DNA of 10,539 bases from JBASNZ01 sp049657775. GTDB taxonomy: Bacteria > Actinomycetota > Coriobacteriia > Anaerosomatales > Anaerosomataceae. The stretch covers positions 1-10,539 of the forward strand of contig JBASNZ010000109.1 of NCBI GenBank assembly GCA_049657775.1, read 5' to 3'. The position numbers and the translations under genes were made by a program. Below, piece after piece: positions 1 to 5,070 of the stretch. The notes beneath the pieces were generated by a model, which was not told the DNA's origin, did no database searches, and saw nothing but the letters and a program-made list of their open reading frames with translations. Every line of letters starts with the position of its first letter. The first letter of the stretch is position 1.

Positions 1-1
1 C

Positions 2-271
2 GTTGACGCCTTCCACCACCTCGGGGATCAGCAGGCCGCTATCCGCGAGACCGCGCGGGTCCTCAGGCACGGCGGAGTCGTTCTCGTGGCAGAGCGCGAT
101 CCGGGCTACTTAGCCGCCAAGCTCACCTTCTGGTACGAGCGTCTGATTGGCGAGTCCGTCAGCGCCCATGCTCCGAAGGAACTCGTTCAGATGTTTCGCG
201 CGGTCGGAATCGAGGGTGCGACGCGGTACTCGGTTGGCGACTCCTACAGGTTTCGTGGACTCAGGACGTGA
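2..271 (+). CDS. Class I SAM-dependent methyltransferase, C-terminal part (5' end outside window)
   Basis: The reading frame is open from the window edge (first full codon at position 2) to TGA at 269-271, about 89 residues. It starts inside VDAFHHL, followed by an AIRETARVLR helix and HGGVVLVAERDP. In class I (Rossmann-fold, Methyltransf_11/25-type) methyltransferases this is the motif after the acidic SAM-binding strand: the 'D..HH..' element, then the 'RVLRPGG.L...E' strand. The tail (FRAVGIEGATRYSVGDSYRFRGLR) matches the usual final helix and beta-hairpin. The SAM-binding glycine motif lies upstream and is not visible, so the substrate cannot be named. An in-frame GTG at 86 would be a false start because homologous sequence continues upstream. 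The next gene starts 40 bases downstream on the same strand. Confidence 0.75.
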   Translation, partial: VDAFHHLGDQQAAIRETARVLRHGGVVLVAERDPGYLAAKLTFWYERLIGESVSAHAPKELVQMFRAVGIEGATRYSVGDSYRFRGLRT

Positions 272-311
272 CCGTGCGGAGTCCTTTGGCGCGCGTCGGG
301 AGGTCTGGACC

Positions 312-854
312 ATGGCACGTAGGTCTCGCCAACACACGTCCGACGAGTTCGGCCGGACCGGACTCGGCTCTGCTGCGGCGATCGGCGATCGTGCGCTCGG
401 CTCGGCCTCGGGCGTGCTCGTCGACGGCCTGGCCGAAGCGGAAAGCGGTGTGACGCCAGGGCCCGGCCCCTCCGGCCGGTCCGTCCTCATCGGCTTCGGG
501 GCGCTCCTCCTGCTCGCCGCGGTGATCATCACCGTCGCCACCGTCCTCTCCGCGCCTGAGACGCTGGCTGCGGGCTCGCACCGCGGGGTCTGGGTGGGCA
601 CCGCATCCTTGCATCCGAGCGAGACCGACCTGGAACTCCAACTCATGCCCGATGCCACGGGAGAAGAGGAGGTGCCGGTGTGGGCAGCGCGAGCTGACGA
701 GCGCACCGCCATCGTGATCGACGGACGGCCCGTCGGCACCGCGGAGCTCATCGACTACCTGGGAAACGGGATGGTCCGGTCGGACGTGACGTCAACGGAC
801 GAAGGGGTGATCTCACGGATCGAGATCGTCACCCCCGGGGTGACACACGAGTAG
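312..854 (+). CDS. Single-pass membrane protein with extracytoplasmic C-terminal domain, unknown function
   Basis: A 180-residue protein that I do not recognise. The ATG at 312 is chosen because GGGAGG lies about eight bases upstream (near 298-303). The longer frame from 147 would overlap the methyltransferase end and has no ribosome site. Residues 1-56 are polar, Arg-rich at the start (MARRSRQ) and Gly/Pro-rich before the membrane. Residues 57-79 form one clear transmembrane helix (core GFGALLLLAAVIITVATVL). Residues 80-180 are soluble and rich in Asp/Glu/Thr/Val, with short beta-like stretches (RGVWVGTASL, TAIVIDGRPVGTAEL, ISRIEIVTPGV). This is a type II (N-in) topology with a small beta-rich outer domain. 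An attC-like site begins eight bases after the stop, so this could be the cargo of the first cassette, but no upstream cassette boundary was found. Confidence 0.7.
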   Translation: MARRSRQHTSDEFGRTGLGSAAAIGDRALGSASGVLVDGLAEAESGVTPGPGPSGRSVLIGFGALLLLAAVIITVATVLSAPETLAAGSHRGVWVGTASLHPSETDLELQLMPDATGEEEVPVWAARADERTAIVIDGRPVGTAELIDYLGNGMVRSDVTSTDEGVISRIEIVTPGVTHE

Positions 855-862
855 GCGGGCCT

Positions 863-960
863 GTCTAACCCGCGCATCCACTCAGGCAGTGCGTCGCGAT
901 GGCGCAGACTCTGGCACATCCGCACGCCGGCGCTCCGCCGGTGATGCGCAAATACTGGAC
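863..960 (+). repeat. attC-like site 1 (degenerate right core)
   Basis: The left arm is GTCTAAC (863-869), a perfect RYYYAAC R'' box, followed by a two-base spacer CC. GCGCATC (872-878) pairs over 7 bp with GATGCGC (943-949). C879 is unpaired, as an extrahelical base would be, and ACT (880-882) then pairs with GGT (940-942, one G-T wobble). The inner arm holds another hairpin, CCGGCG-CTC-CGCCGG (927-941), which overlaps the wobble end. The expected right GTTRRRY core is not intact; the best match is ACTGGAC (954-960). Geometry and orientation agree with the sites at 1223-1307 and 2755-2853. I read it as an integron attC site whose R' core has decayed, located just after the stop of the 312-854 gene. 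Confidence 0.45.
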
Positions 961-1176
961 GCAGCAGACACGTCGGAGTGCTCCGCATGCGGGACAGGTG
1001 GCGATGGTCTGATGGCACGCCTGACAGCTGGGGGCGTACCGCGGCTTGCGCTCCTTGCAAATGACGTGGACGCTCGGGACGCGATCAAGGAAGTTGCTGC
1101 CAGGTCCCCAGGGGCCTCTCCGGCGAGACGTCCCCCTGTTGTACGTGACGGAGCGCTCACTGCCGCTGCAATGCGT
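865..1176 (-). pseudogene. Cysteine-rich zinc-ribbon-like reading frame without a start codon
   Basis: The minus strand is open for about 103 codons between an upstream TGA (1177-1179) and TAG (865-867), with no ATG, GTG or TTG near its beginning. The frame carries 13 cysteines. Its centre reads SCQACHQTIATCPACG, that is C-x2-C-x6-C-x2-C, which is typical of a zinc ribbon or paired zinc knuckles. It is followed by RRVCC and a tail with CGC and several single cysteines. The preceding part includes FLDRVPSVHVICKERKPRY. Codons are GC-rich at third positions, like real genes here. The stop codon lies inside the GTCTAAC box of attC-like site 1, so the last third of the frame runs through that hairpin. 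It is probably a truncated or frameshifted gene remnant, or a reverse-oriented cassette gene using a non-standard start; chance is not excluded. Confidence 0.35.
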
Positions 1177-1222
1177 TCACACGTGCGGTCTGTGACGAAC
1201 TCATTGCGGCGGATGCGTGTAC

Positions 1223-1307
1223 GACAAACAAGGGCATCGGGCGGAACGCCAGAAGGTAGACTGACTTGAGAGGGCATGCGCGTCTGCTCATGCCCGACAC
1301 GTTAGGC
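1223..1307 (+). repeat. attC-like site 2 with intact GTTAGGC core
   Basis: The right core is GTTAGGC (1301-1307), a perfect GTTRRRY. The left arm is GACAAAC (1223-1229), a degenerate R'' with the conserved AAC end, followed by the spacer AA. GGGCAT (1232-1237) pairs with ATGCCC (1290-1295). C1238 is extrahelical, and GGGC (1239-1242) then pairs with GCTC (1286-1289, one wobble). Inside, ACGC (1246-1249) can pair with GCGT (1280-1283). An overlapping alternative hairpin is GGGCATG/CATGCCC (1272-1278 with 1289-1295). The length of 85 bases falls within the usual attC range. The right arm and the following eight bases closely resemble those of the site at 2755-2853. Confidence 0.5.
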
Positions 1308-1465
1308 AGACCAGGCGAGCATCAGTCCGTCGGTCCTTGAGCCCGGCGAGGTTCTCCGCCAACGCACGCGGCCCGAAACTGAGGCGCCTTCACGTCCCAA
1401 CCCTGTAATCCTCCGGCTCTCTGAGGACATTACTGTATGAGAGCATCAGTGGCGAGGGGAGGAGC

Positions 1466-2041
1466 ATGGTGCAGGATTCCGATCGCAGAGAGGCCGCCTT
1501 CGACGTCCTATACGACGCCCATTACGCGGCAGTCAGGGCGTACGCATGGCGACGAGATGCCGCGTGCGCGGATGACATCGTGGCCGAGACATTCCTCGTT
1601 GCGTGGAGACGTCTGGAAGATGTCCCGTTTGGCGAGGAGCTACCGTGGTTGTTGGCCGTCGCTCGCAACACTCATTTGAACATCCGGAGAGGGGAGCGTC
1701 GGCGCTGTCAGCGTGAGGTATCTGTCGCGAGACTCGAAGATACGTCAGAAGTGAGTTTTGACGCTTCCGATGACGGCTGTGGCCGCGCCTTGCAGCTCCT
1801 GAGCCGCCTGTCTGAGCCAGATCAAGAGGTGCTACGCCTTGTTGCCTGGGAAGGCCTCGACCGTCCTGCGATCGCGCGAGTGCTCGGGTGTTCGCGGGCC
1901 GCTGTGGCGGTGAGACTCCATCGGGCACGGCGCAGGTTCCAGGCTCTGTGGGCTGAGGCTGATTCCGCGCATGTGTCTCCAGGCGCCATAGGGGCCACCG
2001 AAAGTTGTCATCTTGTTGAGGGAGGTCTGCAGAATGACTGA
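1466..2041 (+). CDS. ECF-type RNA polymerase sigma factor (sigma-70 family)
   Basis: A 191-residue protein. Residues 12-55 form sigma region 2 (FDVLYDAHYAAVRAYAW, then DDIVAETFLVAWRRLEDVP), which binds core polymerase and the -10 element. PWLLAVARNTHLNIRRGERRR (60-80) is the usual end of region 2 and the linker. Residues 109-160 form region 4: LSRLSEPDQEVLRLVAWEGL and the helix-turn-helix PAIARVLGCSRAAVAVRLHRARRRF, which reads the -35 element. No region 1 or 3 is present, which defines the ECF class. GGGGAGGAG lies directly upstream; it suits ATG 1466 or, with better spacing, GTG 1469. The gene overlaps the next by eight bases and they are surely co-translated. The 158-base stretch between attC-like site 2 and this gene should hold the promoter, possibly autoregulated, but I cannot assign -35/-10 boxes. 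Confidence 0.92.
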   Translation: MVQDSDRREAAFDVLYDAHYAAVRAYAWRRDAACADDIVAETFLVAWRRLEDVPFGEELPWLLAVARNTHLNIRRGERRRCQREVSVARLEDTSEVSFDASDDGCGRALQLLSRLSEPDQEVLRLVAWEGLDRPAIARVLGCSRAAVAVRLHRARRRFQALWAEADSAHVSPGAIGATESCHLVEGGLQND

Positions 2042-2663
2042 TCCGATCCTGGAGGTGCTCAGGGCTGTTGACCCCGCACGCAGCATGCCGCCGGCACCTT
2101 CGGCAACGCGGGAAGCGATCAGGGCGCGTATCCGAGACACCGAGCATGAGGGGCGAATGGGCTGCCCGCTCGTCACCTCGCGTGGCCCCCGCACCCATCG
2201 GCGTATGTTTGTCGCCGTCGCCGCGGTACTCGTCGCGGTGATTCCCTTGGGCGGCTGGGCGTACATATCGTACTTCATGAATCGGGAGACGGTCGTTGAT
2301 GAGTTTCGCGCTGCCCAGCGTGAAATGTCATTGCCGCCAGGAGTGGCGTGGGAGACGCCCGACCTGCCCGCCGACGTGACGTATGGTGGTAGGTACGGCT
2401 TCATGGAGGCGTGGCAGCAGTCCACCAATGCATGGCTGCGGGAGTGGATAGCCGCGCACGAGGCTGGCGATCGTGTCCGCGAGCGGACGGCCGTCACTGC
2501 GGTTGAGCGACAGGTGAGCCTGATGCCTCTCCACAAGCGTGGCGACCCTGAAGAGGTTGGAGGGTTCGACATAACCTGTGTGCAGCAGATGCAGGGCTTG
2601 GTTGAGAAGATGAAGCAGGGGGACCTCTCCGCCGTCGAGTACTACCTGGAGCTTAACCCGTAG
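2034..2663 (+). CDS. Membrane-anchored partner of the ECF sigma factor (putative anti-sigma, CU044_5270-like)
   Basis: A 209-residue protein. The ATG at 2034 follows GAGGGAGG with suitable spacing and overlaps the sigma factor stop (TGA 2039-2041). The N-terminal DPILEVLRAVDPAR, followed by a helix ATREAIRARIRD, resembles the start of actinobacterial proteins encoded directly after such sigma factors (the 'LxxLRxxDPAR' type). Residues 58-81 are a transmembrane helix (FVAVAAVLVAVIPLGGWAYI). Residues 82-209 would be outside: a helical domain with RETVVDEFRAAQREMSLPPG, several Trp residues, and a C-terminal VQQMQGLVEKMKQGDLSAVEYYL. The HxxxCxxC zinc motif of ZAS anti-sigma factors is absent, so a role as sigma antagonist or signal sensor comes from gene order and topology, not from a motif. 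Confidence 0.85.
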   Translation: MTDPILEVLRAVDPARSMPPAPSATREAIRARIRDTEHEGRMGCPLVTSRGPRTHRRMFVAVAAVLVAVIPLGGWAYISYFMNRETVVDEFRAAQREMSLPPGVAWETPDLPADVTYGGRYGFMEAWQQSTNAWLREWIAAHEAGDRVRERTAVTAVERQVSLMPLHKRGDPEEVGGFDITCVQQMQGLVEKMKQGDLSAVEYYLELNP

Positions 2664-2684
2664 TCGGATTGCGCTTCGGGGGAG

Positions 2685-2714
2685 AGGAGGGGACGCTATC
2701 TGGCGGCCCCTCCT
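2685..2714 (+). terminator. Weak hairpin after the sigma/anti-sigma pair
   Basis: AGGAGGGG (2685-2692) pairs perfectly with CCCCTCCT (2707-2714) across a 14-base loop, 22 bases after the stop of the anti-sigma-like gene. Only TT follows the stem and there is no T-run, so termination is possible but weak. It ends about 40 bases before attC-like site 3. Confidence 0.3.
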
Positions 2715-2754
2715 TGCCGTGATCGCCGCGCATTGAGCCCGTCGCCGCTGGCCT

Positions 2755-2853
2755 GCCGAACAAGCGCATGGAGCAGATGGCGCGCCTCGTGAGGCACTCT
2801 CGTCTCGGAGCCGCGTATGGGCGCGCCACAGCTCATGCGCCGAGACGTTAGGC
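2755..2853 (+). repeat. attC-like site 3, best preserved (99 bases)
   Basis: The left R'' is GCCGAAC (2755-2761), one mismatch from RYYYAAC, then the spacer AA. GCGCATG (2764-2770) pairs over 7 bp with CATGCGC (2834-2840). G2771 is extrahelical. AGC (2772-2774) pairs with GCT (2831-2833). After a small internal loop, TGGCGCGCC (2778-2786) pairs perfectly with GGCGCGCCA (2820-2828). The right spacer is CGAGAC and the right core is GTTAGGC (2847-2853), a perfect GTTRRRY. R box, spacer, L box, extrahelical base on the left arm, terminal structure and total length all match an integron attC site. An alternative hairpin, CGTCTCGG (2801-2808) with CCGAGACG (2840-2847), would compete with this fold. 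A gene with a strong ribosome site starts 19 bases after the core, as in cassettes. Confidence 0.65.
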
Positions 2854-2871
2854 AGAGCAGGAGGTAGGTGC

Positions 2872-3189
2872 GTGTCGTCGATGGGGCTTGCGGCGATGTG
2901 GCTTGCACTCGGCATCTTGTTCGCCGCCGCCCTCGCCGTGAACATGCGCTACTCGCGTAGGCTCCGCACGGCGGAGAGTCCCGCCGCCCTATATGCGTTG
3001 AGGCGGACGCTACTTCCAGAGGACGGCTGGTTCGTCGGGGCGCTCGTTCTCGGGACGTTCGGAATGGCGGCCTGGACTGTGACAGGCACGAGGCTCAACT
3101 ACCGTGGTTCCGCGCCTGCCTACTTGTCAGATCAGAGCCCCGATCCTGAGGGAGCAAGGGCATTAGGACCTCTCGGAGTACCTGGCTAG
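2872..3189 (+). CDS. Small two-helix membrane protein, unknown function
   Basis: A 105-residue protein that I do not recognise. GTG 2872 is chosen because AGGAGGT lies seven to eight bases upstream; the internal ATG (fourth codon) is an alternative. Residues 3-24 (core MGLAAMWLALGILFAAALAV) and 53-71 (WFVGALVLGTFGMAAWTVTG) are transmembrane helices. They are joined by a basic loop with RYSRRLR, a short helix SPAALYALRRTLLPEDG, and no cysteines. The C-terminal 30 residues are Pro/Gly-rich and look unstructured. Both ends may face outside with the basic loop inside. It begins immediately downstream of attC-like site 3, so it is probably the first gene of the next cassette, but no site closing that cassette was found. 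Confidence 0.65.
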   Translation: MSSMGLAAMWLALGILFAAALAVNMRYSRRLRTAESPAALYALRRTLLPEDGWFVGALVLGTFGMAAWTVTGTRLNYRGSAPAYLSDQSPDPEGARALGPLGVPG

Positions 3190-3541
3190 GGCTGGTCAGC
3201 GCTGCCAGGAAAGGCTTCACGTCGCGGTACATCGCCGCAGCGTGCAGGGTCACGCTCGATGCCAATGAGATTCTCGATAGCTGAACGCGGCGCAGGAGGC
3301 GCCGGTCGAACTGGGCAGGAGAAGCTGCCGCTCGCATCGCCCGCCAAGCGCGAGGAGGAGCTGTGGCGTCCCGGCTGGGACGACCCGGTTCGACTCGACC
3401 CTCCTGAAGTTCCCGCTCAGCAAGATGCCCGGGTCAGAGCCGGCGAGTGACGCGCGGGACCGGGCGCAATCAAGGCCAGGGCGTCGCCCGTGCCTGCGCT
3501 ACACTCGAGCTGTCGTCCGCTAGAGGCCAAGGAGTCAGTCC
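3190..3541. other. Stretch without a recognisable gene
   Basis: About 350 bases between the two-helix membrane protein and the FMN reductase. No frame has both a ribosome site and a recognisable product. On the plus strand, a frame from 3259 to 3450 (63 codons) ends with ELWRPGWDDPVRLDPPEV, which looks protein-like but lacks a credible start. In another plus frame around 3196-3283 a short fragment reads SRYIAAACRVTLDANEILDS before a stop. These may be pieces of decayed genes. There is no GTTRRRY core on the plus strand here, so no attC site closes the preceding segment. The last 60 bases should contain the reductase promoter; TACACT (3500-3505) could be a -10 box, but no good -35 accompanies it. 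Confidence 0.5.
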
Positions 3542-4099
3542 ATGCCCAAAGTCACCGCGATCTGCGGCTCTTTCCGCGCCGGAAGCTACAACCAGATGCT
3601 CCTGAACACGCTCGTCGAGCGTGCACCCGAGGGTCTGGAGATCGTCCAGGCGGATATCCGCGCCTTTCCCGTCTTCAACCAGGATGATGAGTCGAACCAG
3701 CCGCAGGCCGTCCTCGACGCCAAGGCGGTCATCCAGGACAGCGACTGCGTTCTGCTCGTGACGCCCGAGTACAACTTCGGTGTGCCTGGCGGCCTGAAGA
3801 ACGCGATCGACTGGCTTTCGCGCCCGCACGGCGACGCTACGCTGAACGGGCGGCCGCTTGCCCTCGCCGGTGCGAGCTCGGGATACATGGGCACGATGCG
3901 CTGCCAACTGCAACTGCGGCAGAGCTGGCACTTCTTCAAGGCACCCGTGTTCGCGGGGGCCGAGCTCACGGTCGCGTTCGCGGACAGGGCGTTCGATGCC
4001 GAGAGGCGCCTGACGAACGAGGGCTACATCGGGATGATCGATACCTATCTCGCCGCGCTGAAGAGCTGGCTCGATCGGAAGTGCGCATCGGTGGTCTGA
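3542..4099 (+). CDS. NAD(P)H-dependent FMN reductase (flavodoxin-like quinone/azo reductase family)
   Basis: A 185-residue cytoplasmic flavoprotein of the FMN_red (NADPH-dependent FMN reductase) family, the usual length. The first strand and loop, ITAICGS-FRAGSYN in pattern (GSFRAGSYN at 9-17), form the GSxRxxSxN phosphate-binding loop for FMN. PEYNFGVPGGLKNAIDWLSR (75-94) is the family signature that packs against the isoalloxazine ring. LALAGASSGYMGTMRCQLQLRQ (106-126) is the third flavin loop and following helix. Such enzymes reduce quinones, azo compounds or metal ions with NAD(P)H. The start is supported by AAGGAG about seven bases before the ATG. The neighbouring arr-like gene is on the same strand but 161 bases away, so co-transcription is uncertain. 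The physiological substrate cannot be read from the sequence. Confidence 0.92.
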   Translation: MPKVTAICGSFRAGSYNQMLLNTLVERAPEGLEIVQADIRAFPVFNQDDESNQPQAVLDAKAVIQDSDCVLLVTPEYNFGVPGGLKNAIDWLSRPHGDATLNGRPLALAGASSGYMGTMRCQLQLRQSWHFFKAPVFAGAELTVAFADRAFDAERRLTNEGYIGMIDTYLAALKSWLDRKCASVV

Positions 4100-4260
4100 G
4101 TCGTGCATGAGGACCGCAAGCGAGGTCGCGACTGCGTGGGTGACTCGGTCGCTCCAACCAGCACATCCAGCCGACGGTGCAAGCGTTAAGCTACCAAGTG
4201 AGGCGCGCTGCCGCGGCTGATTGCGCACATACGTTTGGCACATCGTCGGAGATCGCGAAC

Positions 4261-4716
4261 ATGAGCAACCAGGAATGGACACCGGCTACCATCGAGCACT
4301 TCGACCATGTCGAAGGCCCCTTCTACCACGGAACGAAGTCCGTGTTGAAGCCGGGCGATGAGCTGACGCCTGGTTTCGGTTCCAACTTCCAGGAGGGTAG
4401 AGTCTCCAACCATATCTACTTCACCGGGCGGGTAGACACCGCCGCCTGGGGAGCGGAGCTGGCGACCGCGCTGGCGGAGAGCGAGGAACCGGGACACATC
4501 TACATCGTTGAGCCCCTAGGCGCCTTCGAAGATGACCCCAATGTCACCAACAAGAGATATCCGGGCAATCCCACCGAGTCCTACCGCACCCGGGAGCCGA
4601 TGCGAGTCGTCGGCGAGGTCAAGGACTGGGAGGGGCATAGCCCCGAGGTCCTTGGGCAGATGCTGGACCACCTGGCGCAGCTCCGGGAGCAGGGCCTGGA
4701 CGTCATAGAAGACTGA
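4261..4716 (+). CDS. arr: Rifampin NAD+-dependent ADP-ribosyltransferase (Arr family)
   Basis: A 151-residue protein, close to the usual Arr length. It follows the family almost end to end: FYHGTKSVLKPGD (21-33), HIYFTG (51-56), AAWGAELA (61-68), GHIYIVEPLGAFEDDPN (78-94), RYPGNPTESYRTREPMRVVGEV (99-120) and DWEGHSPE (122-129). His23 and Tyr53 correspond to the NAD-binding His and Tyr described for mycobacterial Arr; the catalytic Asp lies near the EDDPN loop. The enzyme transfers ADP-ribose from NAD+ to rifamycins and thereby inactivates them, in the cytoplasm. The ATG at 4261 is chosen because family similarity begins near it and GGAG lies nine bases upstream; an upstream GTG at 4177 would add an unrelated 28-residue extension. 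arr genes occur both as chromosomal genes in environmental bacteria and as integron cassettes (arr-2, arr-3). Confidence 0.95.
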   Translation: MSNQEWTPATIEHFDHVEGPFYHGTKSVLKPGDELTPGFGSNFQEGRVSNHIYFTGRVDTAAWGAELATALAESEEPGHIYIVEPLGAFEDDPNVTNKRYPGNPTESYRTREPMRVVGEVKDWEGHSPEVLGQMLDHLAQLREQGLDVIED

Positions 4717-5015
4717 GGTCTCCGCGCCGGTGAGCGTGTAAGACAACCTATTGGTGCCGCTCAGCTTGTCACTGAGGCCTTCCGCCCGGAGGCGGCCCAA
4801 GTCCCTGAAGCTCACCCGATGCGTGTGCCGACGGTACCGCGAAGCGTGGCGGCATTGCCGCGACCCAAGCGCCTGGGGATGGCCACGGTTCGTGACCCCC
4901 AGTGTTAGCGCAGGTGGCTGGGTCGAGGACACGCGGGTGTAACTACTCATCCACGGTATCCACAGGCAACTGGAACACTCCGGACGCCAGATCGGCGCAC
5001 CGCCCAAATAGGAAG
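4717..5015. other. Gene-free stretch between arr and the phosphatase terminator
   Basis: Convergent intergenic DNA of about 300 bases. No frame on either strand shows a ribosome site or a recognisable product. A small hairpin CCGCC-CGGA-GGCGG (4782-4795) lies 65 bases after arr and has no T-run, so it is a poor terminator candidate. No GTTRRRY core is present on the plus strand, so arr is not followed by an attC site of the kind seen upstream. Confidence 0.5.
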
Positions 5016-5050
5016 TGCCGGCCCCGGGTAGGCAGTACCCGGGGCCGGCA
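5016..5050 (-). terminator. Rho-independent terminator of the alkaline phosphatase gene
   Basis: A perfect 15-bp inverted repeat (5016-5030 with 5036-5050, arms beginning TGCCGGCCCCGGG) surrounds a five-base loop, 20 bases past the phosphatase stop. Read on the minus strand, the stem is followed by CTTCCTATTTGGG, a weak T-rich tail. The arms are almost entirely G-C, so the hairpin is very stable. It could also stop transcripts arriving from arr on the other strand. Confidence 0.85.
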
Positions 5051-5070
5051 ACGTTGGGAGGGAGCGTTAG

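Noticed and set aside
110..751. 213-codon minus-strand frame opposite the first two genes
   Set aside because: Ser/Arg/Pro-rich composition typical of an antisense shadow; the plus strand carries the methyltransferase and a clear membrane protein.
927..941. CCGGCG-CTC-CGCCGG as a terminator for the 312-854 gene
   Set aside because: No T-run follows and it lies inside the attC-like fold, whose structure explains it better.
889..1269. 126-codon plus-strand frame between the first membrane protein and the sigma factor
   Set aside because: No ribosome site, it runs through two attC-like hairpins, and its composition is Arg/Ala-rich without a recognisable motif.
1404..1437. TGTAAT ... TACTGT upstream of the sigma factor as its promoter
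   Set aside because: The spacing and both hexamers fit neither a housekeeping nor a known ECF consensus well enough to annotate.
2651..2657. GCTTAAC at the end of the anti-sigma-like gene as the left box of attC-like site 3
   Set aside because: It would make a site of about 200 bases without a matching L box; GCCGAAC at 2755 gives a proper fold and normal length.
4185..4191. GTTAAGC, a further GTTRRRY match just before arr, as a fourth attC core
   Set aside because: No L-box stem with extrahelical base and no RYYYAAC left arm could be paired with it in the 150 bases upstream.
4953..4963. Single DnaA-box-like TATCCACA
   Set aside because: Isolated, with no further boxes, AT-rich region or dnaA/dnaN genes nearby, so not an origin.
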